A program made the translations under genes and the position numbers. From assembly GCF_000317205.1 (NCBI RefSeq), contig NZ_AJLK01000085.1:32176-96175 (forward strand): DNA of 64,000 nucleotides. The letters are read 5' to 3'. Of the stretch, positions 56,325 through 64,000 are shown in pieces; position 1 is the stretch's first letter, and every line of letters begins with the position of its first letter. The notes beneath the pieces were generated by a model. The model had not been told where the DNA came from and searched no databases. It was given only the letters and a program-made list of their open reading frames with translations. The DNA comes from Fischerella muscicola PCC 7414 (GTDB lineage: Bacteria; Cyanobacteriota; Cyanobacteriia; Cyanobacteriales; Nostocaceae).

Positions 56325-57014
56325 GTGTATTTATTAATTCCAGCTGCCGGAAGCGGACGAAGGATGGGAAGTCATCGCAATAAACTCCTCTTACAAGTAC
56401 GATCGCGACCAATTATTGCTTGGACGCTGTTAGCTGCCCAAGCATCAGATCAGATTAGTTGGATTGGTATTATTTCCCAACCCCATGACTGGCAAGACTT
56501 TAAGGAAATTATTGCTGATTTACAGTTAACTAAACCTGTAGAATTAATTAAGGGTGGTTCCACCCGCCAAGAATCTGTTTATAATGGATTGCTCTCGCTA
56601 CCAGCTAATGCTGAACAAGTGTTGATTCATGATGGAGCTAGGTGTCTAGCCACACCAGATTTACTAAATAGATGTGCTGAAGCAATTTGTCATTGTCTTG
56701 GTTTAATAGCCGCTGTACCAGTCAAAGACACTATCAAAGTCGTAGATGGAAATGGCATAATCCAGAGTACACCGGAACGAAGCCAACTCTGGGCAGCACA
56801 GACTCCTCAAGGTTTTGATGTTAAGCTGCTCAAAGAGTGTCACAGCGAAGGTATAGCTCAAGGTTGGGAAGTCACAGACGATGCCGCTTTGTTTGAAAAA
56901 TGCGGTTATCAAGTGCAAATTGTCCAAGGAGAAGAAACAAACTTAAAAGTAACTACTCCACAAGATTTAGCGATCGCTGAATTTATCCTCAAAACTAGAT
57001 TTGAGCAGAAGTAG
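56325..57014 (+). CDS. ispD: 2-C-methyl-D-erythritol 4-phosphate cytidylyltransferase
   Basis: A 229-residue nucleotidyltransferase of the MEP isoprenoid route; it makes CDP-ME from MEP and CTP. N-terminal IPAAGSGRRMGSHRNKLLL holds the CTP-binding loop; HDGARCLATP and VPVKDTIK are the other conserved blocks. The start is GTG. It is divergent from the GT9 gene. ispG of the same route is also in the window. Confidence 0.95.
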   Translation: MYLLIPAAGSGRRMGSHRNKLLLQVRSRPIIAWTLLAAQASDQISWIGIISQPHDWQDFKEIIADLQLTKPVELIKGGSTRQESVYNGLLSLPANAEQVLIHDGARCLATPDLLNRCAEAICHCLGLIAAVPVKDTIKVVDGNGIIQSTPERSQLWAAQTPQGFDVKLLKECHSEGIAQGWEVTDDAALFEKCGYQVQIVQGEETNLKVTTPQDLAIAEFILKTRFEQK

Positions 57015-57042
57015 GGATCGGGGATTGGGAGATGGGGAGATA

Positions 57043-57120
57043 GGGGGAGTGAGGAGTGTGAGGAGTAAACCACTAACTACTAACGACTGTACAGACGTGC
57101 CATGGCACGTCTCTACAACA
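57043..57120. repeat. Repeat spacer with AGACGTGCC palindrome, copy 4
   Basis: GTGTGAGGAGT at 57056-57066, CACTAACTACTAAC heptamers, and the palindrome at 57088-57117 with TGTACAG on the left and CTCTACA on the right. Confidence 0.9.
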
Positions 57121-57264
57121 ACCATTTTATATTGACTTTTGTTTCAAATTGTGCTATCAGAGTCCTTACACTTATTTATTCTTTCCTTGTTCGGTTGTCA
57201 ATTGTCAAGATGTCCTTTGCTGTTGACTATTGACTATTGGCTATTGACTAGTGACTATTGATCA

Positions 57265-57795
57265 ATGAATGCAGCGACAAAAATAGAAGCAATTCTTTAT
57301 TTGAAGGGCAAACCCCTATCAATCAGCGAAATTGCTGAGTATGCCGCGTGCGATCGCGCTACCGCCGAAGAAGGTATTATTGACCTGATTGACGATTATG
57401 CTCGTCGAGATACTGCTCTCGAAGTCGTAGAAACCCCAAACGGCTACTGTCTGCAACTGCGGTCTGATTTTCAAGATTTAGTACAAACCCTGATACCAGT
57501 AGAATTGGGGGTGGGTGCATTGCGAACTCTAGCAGCGATCGCCTTAAATAGTCCCATGCTCCAAACTGACCTAATTAACCTGCGTGGCTCAGGAGCATAT
57601 CAACACGTGCAAGAATTAGTTGAGCTTGGTTTTGTCAAGAAACGCCGAGATAGTGACTCTCGCTCCTACTCACTACAAGTAACACCTAAGTTTCATCAGT
57701 ATTTCCAGATCGAACAACTTCCCTCACCATTTTCTAGTCCACAACAGCAGCGACAATTGGAGCTAAAACTAGAATCGGCCTCGGAAGTAGAGTAG
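57265..57795 (+). CDS. scpB: Segregation and condensation protein B
   Basis: A 176-residue protein with two winged-helix domains. KIEAILYLKGKPLSISEIAEY opens the first, GALRTLAAIALNSPML and RGSGAYQHVQELVELGFVKK lie in the second. ScpB joins ScpA and the SMC ATPase in chromosome condensation. scpA is not in the window. Its stop is followed directly by a large repeat array. Confidence 0.9.
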   Translation: MNAATKIEAILYLKGKPLSISEIAEYAACDRATAEEGIIDLIDDYARRDTALEVVETPNGYCLQLRSDFQDLVQTLIPVELGVGALRTLAAIALNSPMLQTDLINLRGSGAYQHVQELVELGFVKKRRDSDSRSYSLQVTPKFHQYFQIEQLPSPFSSPQQQRQLELKLESASEVE

Positions 57796-57805
57796 GTTGG
57801 GGATG

Positions 57806-57874
57806 GAGATGGGGAGATGGGGAGATGGGGAGATGGGGAGATGGGGAGATGGGGAGATGGGGAGATGGGGAGTG
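57806..57874. repeat. AGATGGGG octamer array
   Basis: About eight copies of the 8-mer AGATGGGG in perfect register, directly after scpB. A similar array on the other strand lies at about 48972-49005. Confidence 0.95.
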
Positions 57875-57890
57875 TGAGGGGTAGTGAACA

Positions 57891-58154
57891 ACTACTAACC
57901 ACTAACTACTAACCACTAACTACTAACCACTAACTACTAACCACTAACTACTAACCACTAACTACTAACCACTAACTACTAACCACTAACTACTAACCAC
58001 TAACTACTAACCACTAACTACTAACCACTAACTACTAACCACTAACTACTAACCACTAACTACTAACCACTAACTACTAACCACTAACTACTAACTACTA
58101 ACTACTAACTACTAACTACTAACTACTAACCACTAACTACTAACTACTAACTAT
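57891..58154. repeat. Long two-heptamer array (ACTAACC/ACTAACT)
   Basis: About 37 heptamers in unbroken 7-base register. Most of the array strictly alternates ACTAACC and ACTAACT, giving a 14-bp period; near 58090-58130 there is a run of about seven ACTAACT. The last units decay to ACTATCAACAATCAAC. It is the largest tandem array in the window. Confidence 0.97.
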
Positions 58155-58263
58155 CAACAATCAACTACCAACTCTTACTGCTACTCCTAGCTGAGGAAAT
58201 ATGCCTTAACTCTATACAATGGTTTAGAGTAGAATTAGCAACTCCGCTAAACTTAAATTGCCA

Positions 58264-58611
58264 ATGGTGTTTGATCCTGACTTTTTGAATGACAATTTTG
58301 AACAACACCCTCGCCAGCATCTGAGTGACAATTTTGAGGAACAGTCTAATCAGTTACTCAAATACTTGCAGCATCAGCCCCCGGAAGTTTTGGCCAGCGT
58401 CGCTCAGTCCGTCAGCCCCGAAATCAAGCAAATCATTTCGCAAAATGTCCAAGGGCTAGTTGGGATGCTGCCTGCTGAAAACTTCAACGTCCAAATTACA
58501 ACAGACCGAGATAATCTTGCTGGTCTTTTAGCATCAGCAATGATGACTGGTTATTTCCTGCGCCAAATGGAACAACGGATGCACTTAGATCATTTGGCTA
58601 ATAATCATTAG
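58264..58611 (+). CDS. DUF760 family protein
   Basis: A 115-residue soluble protein (ATG at 58264; TTG two codons upstream is less likely). The block LLKYLQHQPPEVLASVAQSV followed by SPEIKQIISQNVQGLVGMLP and the tail with LAGLLASAMMTGYFLRQMEQ match DUF760, found in cyanobacteria and plastid-targeted plant proteins. The role is unknown. Confidence 0.85.
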   Translation: MVFDPDFLNDNFEQHPRQHLSDNFEEQSNQLLKYLQHQPPEVLASVAQSVSPEIKQIISQNVQGLVGMLPAENFNVQITTDRDNLAGLLASAMMTGYFLRQMEQRMHLDHLANNH

Positions 58612-58681
58612 TCAAGAGTCAATTATCAATGGTCAGTAGTTAACAACTCTTGACTCTAGACTTTAGACTCTGGACTCATGA

Positions 58682-59899
58682 CTATTTATGGGGATAAGCC
58701 CCTAACTGTACTTGAAAAGCTTGAATTTTACCGTCACGGTTAACTTCAATTTGTAGAGTGTCTCCAACACTGCTAGACTCAACCAATTTCTGTACTTGAG
58801 CAGCAGTTTTGACTGGTTTGCCGTTAAATTTTTGGATTACATCTCCAGGGCGCAGTCCTGCTCGCTGTGCGGGTGATTTGTCTAGAACTCCCTTGATGGC
58901 AATACCAGTATTTTGCTGGATGTTGAGACGGTTTTCTTGGTTGATTTGCTGTTTTTTGGTAGGAGAAAGGTCTACCATTTCGATCCCTAAAAAGGGATGT
59001 TCCACACGCCCCTTGGTGAAAAGTTCATTAGCAATACGGGCAGCGGTTTCTATCGGAATGGCAAAACCGAGTCCTTGAGCATCAGCACGAATTGCAGTAT
59101 TTACTCCGATTACCTCGCCTTGGGAATTTAATAAAGGACCCCCAGAGTTACCAGGATTAATGGCGGCGTCGGTTTGGATAAAGCTAACTCGTTTATCTGG
59201 TACGCCAACTTGGGAACTGGTGCGATCTGTGGCGCTGATGATGCCGATAGTAACAGTATTATCTAAACCTAAAGGATTTCCAATCGCGATCGCCCACTGT
59301 CCAGGGATCAAATTTTGTGAATTACCCAATTTCACGTTAGGTAATTGCTTAGCAGGAATTTTCACCACTGCTACATCTGTCATGGGATCAACTCCCATTA
59401 CCTTCCCTTCAAAAGTTCTGCCATCTTTGAGGGTAACTTGGACTGTATCTGTATTTGCCACTACATGAGCGTTGGTAAGAATTTCTCCATTCGTACTTAG
59501 GATAAAACCAGAACCCGTACCACGCTCAATTCTCTCCTGTGGAATTGGTTCTTCATCTTCGCCAAAAAATCGCCGCAAGAGAGGATTTTTAAAAGCTTCT
59601 GAGATGGGATTTGCTACTTTGCGTGTCGCATTTATTCGTACGACTGCTGGCCCTGTTTTTTGCACAGCAGTGGCGATAAAATTAACACTTTCACCCCCAG
59701 TTGCTTCTATGCTTTTTCCCCAAGCATTGTTAACTACTGTTTCTGACGGCACGCCCATTGTCACATTCCTTAGCTCCTGAAATGTACGCCTCTGTGTCAG
59801 GAGAAAGGGACTGGCTAGCAACACTGCACTACCGCCGAATACGCCGCCGCCCACAACTAATGAAAAATAAACGGCCAGTTGTTTCTTTGATAACTTCAT
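58682..59899 (-). CDS. HtrA/Deg-family serine protease
   Basis: A 405-residue trypsin-like protease starting MKLSKKQLAVYFSL (ATG at 59899). An N-terminal membrane anchor or signal (residues 8-35) is followed by the protease domain with the triad H145 (TNAHVV), D175 (DPMTDVAVV) and S252 (NPGNSGG), then a single PDZ domain (about 300-395, with GIAIKGVLDKSPAQRAGLRP). One PDZ is the cyanobacterial HhoA/HhoB/HtrA pattern. It handles damaged proteins in the periplasm or lumen. Confidence 0.93.
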   Translation of the reverse strand: MKLSKKQLAVYFSLVVGGGVFGGSAVLLASPFLLTQRRTFQELRNVTMGVPSETVVNNAWGKSIEATGGESVNFIATAVQKTGPAVVRINATRKVANPISEAFKNPLLRRFFGEDEEPIPQERIERGTGSGFILSTNGEILTNAHVVANTDTVQVTLKDGRTFEGKVMGVDPMTDVAVVKIPAKQLPNVKLGNSQNLIPGQWAIAIGNPLGLDNTVTIGIISATDRTSSQVGVPDKRVSFIQTDAAINPGNSGGPLLNSQGEVIGVNTAIRADAQGLGFAIPIETAARIANELFTKGRVEHPFLGIEMVDLSPTKKQQINQENRLNIQQNTGIAIKGVLDKSPAQRAGLRPGDVIQKFNGKPVKTAAQVQKLVESSSVGDTLQIEVNRDGKIQAFQVQLGAYPHK

Positions 59900-60144
59900 A
59901 ATCACTATACTCAAGGACAGCAATGCAGATGCTAATTTCTAAGTGTAGTCAAGCAAAAGCCAAGTGGACAGATTAATTTTGTAAATTGTTGGTGGTTGGT
60001 AGTTGGTGGTTAATAGCAATCAACAATCAACAACCAACAAACAACAACCAACTAACTATAAAATTTAGCTAGAATCGCAAGAATGCTCCCACAATACCCG
60101 AACTGTTGACGTTGAGTACTTTAATTTCGCTCCACTTAACATAC

Positions 60145-61029
60145 ATGACTGTTCGCGATCGCCTACTTCTACTAATTTTCTCTAGCTTAATCTCTGCTTT
60201 GGGACTCGTATCCACACGCCCAAATCCTGCACTAGCACAGGTAGCTAAATGCCCAACTCCAGCCCTAGAACGCTTCCAGCGCCATCGAGTTGCCCGTGGC
60301 GAAACTTTGCAGAGCATCGCCCAGCTCTACAATTTAGCTCCTGATACTATTATCACCATGAATCCGGCTCTAAAAAACCGTAGGGTGAGTGCGGGTAATA
60401 ATATTCTCATCCCTCCCTACGATGGTATTGTGGTGGAAGTAGCTCGTGGTGAAACTTGGCGAGAATTAGCACAAAGATACAAAGTTCGTGCTGATGCTCT
60501 TTTTGAGTTGAATGGCTGTAAACCACCATCTCAAATTGCATTTATACCTACACCTAGTCAAGCATTAAGTCGTGCGAACGTCTCCGTATCCCCAACTTCT
60601 AGTGGAAACTCCGCTGCTGTGCAAATAAGCGGCTATCCCTTACCATCAGCAGTTCAAGTGGGATTTCCCTATGGTTGGCAGCTTAACCCAAATAACGGTG
60701 AAGTCTTCTTTCACAGTGGTATTGATTTGTTAGCTGCTATCGGCACACCTGTAAAAGCGATCGCACCAGGGACAGTAGTTTTTGCAGGCGATCGTGGTAC
60801 ATACGGTAACTTAGTCATAATTAATCACGGCAATGGATTACAAAGCCGTTACGCCCAGTTAGAAAGTATCAAAGTTAGCGTTGCTCAGCAAGTTAAACAG
60901 GGAGATTTGTTAGGAACCGTCGGCAAAACAGGACAACCAACCATAACTCAACCCCATCTCCATTTTGAAATCCGTTCTAACTCTTCTTTGGGTTGGGTTG
61001 CTCAAGATCCAGGAGAATATTTGAAGTAA
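60145..61029 (+). CDS. LysM-containing M23 peptidase
   Basis: A 294-residue secreted protein (ATG at 60145). A signal peptide at residues 1-32 ends at ALAQ. Two LysM modules (HRVARGETLQSIAQLYN and VEVARGETWRELAQRYK) bind peptidoglycan. The M23 domain follows, with zinc-binding HSGIDLLA and HLHFE. Such proteins are either endopeptidases cutting cross-links or activators of amidases; both zinc motifs are intact here, so activity is possible. Confidence 0.92.
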   Translation: MTVRDRLLLLIFSSLISALGLVSTRPNPALAQVAKCPTPALERFQRHRVARGETLQSIAQLYNLAPDTIITMNPALKNRRVSAGNNILIPPYDGIVVEVARGETWRELAQRYKVRADALFELNGCKPPSQIAFIPTPSQALSRANVSVSPTSSGNSAAVQISGYPLPSAVQVGFPYGWQLNPNNGEVFFHSGIDLLAAIGTPVKAIAPGTVVFAGDRGTYGNLVIINHGNGLQSRYAQLESIKVSVAQQVKQGDLLGTVGKTGQPTITQPHLHFEIRSNSSLGWVAQDPGEYLK

Positions 61030-61034
61030 TTAGA

Positions 61035-61106
61035 GTAGTTTTTCCACGCAGAGAACACAGAGATTTCCTCTGCGCTATTCCGTGCCTTCCTCTGCGTTCC
61101 TTTGCG
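61035..61106. repeat. CGCAGAG-type inverted repeat
   Basis: CACGCAGAGAACACAGAG faces CTCTGCGTTCCTTTGCG between two convergent genes. It matches the repeats at about 5140 and inside thrB (8245-8274). It could act as a terminator hairpin. Confidence 0.7.
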
Positions 61107-62138
61107 TTAGAAAAAATTGATTAACTGGGTAGACTTAACTATTTTCATTCCTGCATCAGCAAATCGTTCAAACGCCTTATCTGCTGCTTCTGTGTAATCC
61201 ACCACACCCGGAACCACAACAGCAGAAGTACAATCTTCCAGCAGATAAACTTTTTTCGCCAATTTCATATCTACCTGCCGAATTTCTGTTAACAAATCAT
61301 CGATTGTCCAGGCGACACAGTGACTTTTTGCTTGTCCAGCTATAATCACAGCATCAAAGTCTAATAACTGCTGAATCAACCTTTGATTAATTTGAGCAAT
61401 AGGACGAGAATCAAAATCTTCCAAAACTTCTGGACTTAAAACAGAATAGTTTTCAGTTAAAGGATTATTACCCTTAATCTCAAATTGTGTTTGACTATTA
61501 CGCGCAATACAGTGGAAAAATATTGCTTCTTCCACAGCAGAAACTAAAGCATGACCAATACCACCCAACATAGAATGGTAAGGCCATACTGTTAACGGGT
61601 ATTTACCTCCTTGAGTTAACTGTTTAACGTAGTGATAAGTGTATTTTTCTAAAAATTCATAATCAAATCCTAAACTAAAAGCGACATTAGGATTTACCTG
61701 CCAAATTCTTTGTTCAATATCTGCTGGCGTAATGTTAGTTGCAGCAGGAATAGGATGTTCACCAACAGCATTCACCCAAAAAATAGGATGAAAAATTTGC
61801 ATCGCTGTATGGGTATCTAGAGTTGGTATAATTTTTGTAATTATCCCCAGGTTACGATAGATAAATTCACACAAACGAACATTATCATCTACTGCACTAT
61901 TACCAGATTTTCCTCCCACAAATAATTCAAATTCGGGGATGCAAAAAGTGTTCTGCACATCAATTAGAAGTAGGCAAATCCGAGTTTTATCTTCAGATGC
62001 GGGTTTAATTTCGTGTTGTTTTGCCCATGCTTGTGCAGTTGCGGCGCGTTGTTGGTAAGGCACGCGCCAGACTGCGCCCACTGTAGCGGGGTTGAAGTGT
62101 GGGGGTATGGGTAGTTGGGTGGATGTTTGATTATTCAT
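61107..62138 (-). CDS. Isochorismatase-family cysteine hydrolase
   Basis: A 343-residue protein. The core starts [17 protein letters not shown] with the catalytic Asp at D60 and holds the nucleophile Cys in [19 protein letters not shown]. It is larger than a typical nicotinamidase (about 200 residues): an N-terminal extension of 50 residues and an insert of about 100 residues ([20 protein letters not shown] and after). The substrate is unknown; a nicotinamidase-like amide or an unrelated compound are both possible. Confidence 0.85.
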   Translation of the reverse strand: MNNQTSTQLPIPPHFNPATVGAVWRVPYQQRAATAQAWAKQHEIKPASEDKTRICLLLIDVQNTFCIPEFELFVGGKSGNSAVDDNVRLCEFIYRNLGIITKIIPTLDTHTAMQIFHPIFWVNAVGEHPIPAATNITPADIEQRIWQVNPNVAFSLGFDYEFLEKYTYHYVKQLTQGGKYPLTVWPYHSMLGGIGHALVSAVEEAIFFHCIARNSQTQFEIKGNNPLTENYSVLSPEVLEDFDSRPIAQINQRLIQQLLDFDAVIIAGQAKSHCVAWTIDDLLTEIRQVDMKLAKKVYLLEDCTSAVVVPGVVDYTEAADKAFERFADAGMKIVKSTQLINFF

Positions 62139-62596
62139 ACAAAAATTGCAATTCCCAGCTTAAATTTGGGTTTTGGCTACCATTTTAATCTACTAAATAC
62201 GTATTATTTGGGTTAGTAGTGTAATTATAAAAACCAAGCACAAAGTAATTGTACACTTACAAAAGACAGTAGCAATTAAAGTTGACCTTGAGAAATTGAA
62301 TTAATGTTGGGGATAAAAGTAGGATAGATAACCAACAATTATTGTTACTACTTATGACATTTATAAATCAGTATTGGTAATTCAGAAATCAAGCGATCGC
62401 GATTTTGCCAAAACAATGGAGAACACATATTTTTACCATTGATAAAAATCGTCAATATCTGCTTTTTTCTTTCATTATTTCCCGATAGCATTTTTTTGCT
62501 AATTATTTGCCCAAAAAAGCACGAACTGTGGCAATCTGGGAAACAGAACATTTTCAAATCAGATATTTTCGCTACGGCAAAATTACCTAAAAGATT
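62139..62596. other. AT-rich spacer upstream of ispG
   Basis: No gene, repeat array or clear regulatory site is seen. Short open frames on both strands have no family support. Confidence 0.5.
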
Positions 62597-63823
62597 ATGC
62601 AAACTCTGCCTACACCCATTACTGCAAATACCTTATCCAGTCAACCTACTTTTGACACAACAATCAAAAGACGGAAAACCCGTCCTGTGAAAGTAGGAAA
62701 TGTCACCATTGGGGGAGGTCATCCCGTAGTGGTGCAATCTATGATCAACGAGGACACTCTTGATATTGATGGTTCTGTTGCCGCAATTCGGCGTCTACAT
62801 GAGATAGGCTGTGAAATTGTCCGTGTTACAGTACCAAGTATGGCTCATGCCAAAGCTTTGGCAGAAATTAAACAAAAATTAATTAAAACCTATCAAGATG
62901 TGCCGATTGTTGCTGATGTGCATCACAATGGCATGAAGATAGCTTTAGAAGTTGCTAAGCACATAGAGAAAGTACGGATAAATCCAGGACTGTATGTATT
63001 TGAAAAACCGAATCCAAACAGAACCGAATACACTAAAGTCGAATTTGACGAAATTGGTGAAAAAATCCGCGAAACTCTAGAACCATTAGTAATTTCTTTG
63101 CGCGATCAAGGCAAAGCCATGAGAATTGGGGTAAATCATGGTTCTCTTGCTGAAAGAATGCTGTTTACTTACGGTGACACACCAGAAGGGATGGTGCAAT
63201 CTGCTATAGAATTTCTCCGGATTTGTGAATCTTTGGACTTCCGCAACCTAGTGATTTCCCTGAAAGCCTCGCGAGTACCAGTGATGATTGCTGCTTATCG
63301 TCTTATGGTACAGCGAATGGATGAGTTGGGCATGGATTACCCCTTGCACTTGGGTGTGACAGAAGCTGGAGACGGTGAATACGGAAGAATTAAATCCACT
63401 GCTGGTATTGCTACTTTGTTAGCTGATGGCATTGGCGATACAATTCGGGTGTCGCTGACTGAATCTCCAGAAAAAGAAATTCCTGTCTGCTACAGTATTC
63501 TGCAAGCCTTAGGATTACGGAAAACAATGGTCGAGTACGTCGCTTGTCCTTCCTGCGGACGTACTTTATTTAACCTAGAAGAAGTATTGCATAAAGTCCG
63601 TGAAGCTACTAAGCATCTCACTGGACTTGACATTGCAGTCATGGGTTGCATTGTCAATGGTCCTGGAGAGATGGCAGATGCCGACTATGGTTATGTCGGT
63701 AAGACTCCAGGTTACATTTCTCTGTATCGTGGCAGAGAAGAAATCAAAAAAGTCCCAGAAGAACAGGGTGTAGAGGAGTTAATCAATTTGATTAAGGCAG
63801 ATGGACGTTGGGTAGAACCGTGA
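62597..63823 (+). CDS. ispG: 4-hydroxy-3-methylbut-2-enyl diphosphate synthase
   Basis: A 408-residue iron-sulfur enzyme (GcpE), which turns MEcPP into HMBPP in the MEP isoprenoid route. The TIM-barrel part has [11 protein letters not shown] and [13 protein letters not shown]; the 4Fe-4S ligands are C317 and C320 (CPSCGRTLF) and C351 ([11 protein letters not shown]). In cyanobacteria ferredoxin is the usual donor. It ends 177 bases before the window edge. Confidence 0.97.
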   Translation: MQTLPTPITANTLSSQPTFDTTIKRRKTRPVKVGNVTIGGGHPVVVQSMINEDTLDIDGSVAAIRRLHEIGCEIVRVTVPSMAHAKALAEIKQKLIKTYQDVPIVADVHHNGMKIALEVAKHIEKVRINPGLYVFEKPNPNRTEYTKVEFDEIGEKIRETLEPLVISLRDQGKAMRIGVNHGSLAERMLFTYGDTPEGMVQSAIEFLRICESLDFRNLVISLKASRVPVMIAAYRLMVQRMDELGMDYPLHLGVTEAGDGEYGRIKSTAGIATLLADGIGDTIRVSLTESPEKEIPVCYSILQALGLRKTMVEYVACPSCGRTLFNLEEVLHKVREATKHLTGLDIAVMGCIVNGPGEMADADYGYVGKTPGYISLYRGREEIKKVPEEQGVEELINLIKADGRWVEP

Positions 63824-64000
63824 AGAAGTTAGGGATCGAGGATCAGGGGAGACAAGGAGGACAAGGGAGACCAGGAGGACACGGGAGATAAGGATAATAT
63901 TACACTCCTCACACTCCTCACACTTCCCCCACCTCCCCACTGCCCCTAATCCCCACTCCCTTGGGGGAGTGGGGGCCGGTGAGTTCCCCATTGCCCCCCA
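63824..64000. repeat. Repeat spacer with GC-rich repeat, copy 4
   Basis: GGGAGACAAGGAGGACAAGG units, then ACTCCTCAC 9-mers (about 63903-63927), then the GC-rich element at 63944-64000 ending as in the copy at 43219. Confidence 0.85.

Noticed and set aside
57891..58154. Regular array that could be mistaken for a CRISPR
   Set aside because: The unit is 7/14 bp with no spacers, and no cas gene is near. It is an STRR array.

Overview
The window comes from a cyanobacterium, most likely a filamentous heterocyst-forming (Nostocales-type) one. The evidence is the many GCGATCGC (HIP1) octamers, genes confined to oxygenic phototrophs (ndhD, crr6, ycf35, ycf46, sqdB/sqdX, a bciB-type vinyl reductase), a GAF-GAF-PAS adenylate cyclase of the CyaB type, and spacers packed with short tandem 7-, 8- and 9-mers (STRR-type repeats). 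About 50 genes lie on both strands. I see no rRNA, tRNA, CRISPR, prophage or transposase gene.

Layout. 1-5 kb: the 3' end of a glycogen-debranching-type gene, a DUF2973/DUF2605 pair, thrS and a small RelE/ParE toxin-antitoxin pair. 5-12 kb: ndhD, a coiled-coil protein, thrB, then a minus-strand run of a ribbon-helix-helix protein, ycf46 and ycf35. 12-18 kb: a lipoprotein gene, the sulfolipid genes sqdB - small membrane protein - sqdX, and a cyaB-type cyclase. 19-26.5 kb: purC, then the outer-membrane cluster bamA-lpxC-fabZ-lpxA-lpxB. 26.5-39.5 kb: uncharacterised membrane proteins, a Na+/H+ antiporter, a GH31 glucosidase, a frameshifted amidohydrolase pseudogene, an SDR, bciB and a WD40 protein. 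39.5-46 kb: hemD, phnD-phnC-phnE transport, RidA and a Nudix hydrolase. 46-53.7 kb: malQ, a DUF39 homocysteine-biosynthesis protein, a basic-tailed unknown, a TPR protein, an Mn-exporter-type gene behind a yybP-ykoY (Mn2+) riboswitch, and crr6. 53.7-55.3 kb: a 1.5 kb gene-poor stretch with a MITE-like element. 55.3-64 kb: GT9 glycosyltransferase, ispD, scpB, DUF760, an HtrA protease, a LysM-M23 peptidase, an isochorismatase-fold hydrolase and ispG.

How genes work together. bamA with the lpx genes builds the outer membrane and lipid A. sqdB/sqdX make the thylakoid sulfolipid. ndhD and crr6 serve the NDH-1 complex. ispD and ispG are two steps of the MEP isoprenoid route. hemD and bciB serve tetrapyrrole synthesis. 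phnDCE imports a phosphonate- or phosphite-like substrate.

The most notable signals are regulatory or repeat-based. The Mn riboswitch is followed by three segments in which the middle one can pair with either neighbour. A 33-bp palindrome occurs four times with paired changes in its stem. A 14-bp array is built of two heptamers. Repeat DNA seems to have entered coding sequence in bamA and thrB. G-rich 9-mer repeats give transcripts complementary to the conserved Yfr1 sRNA loop.
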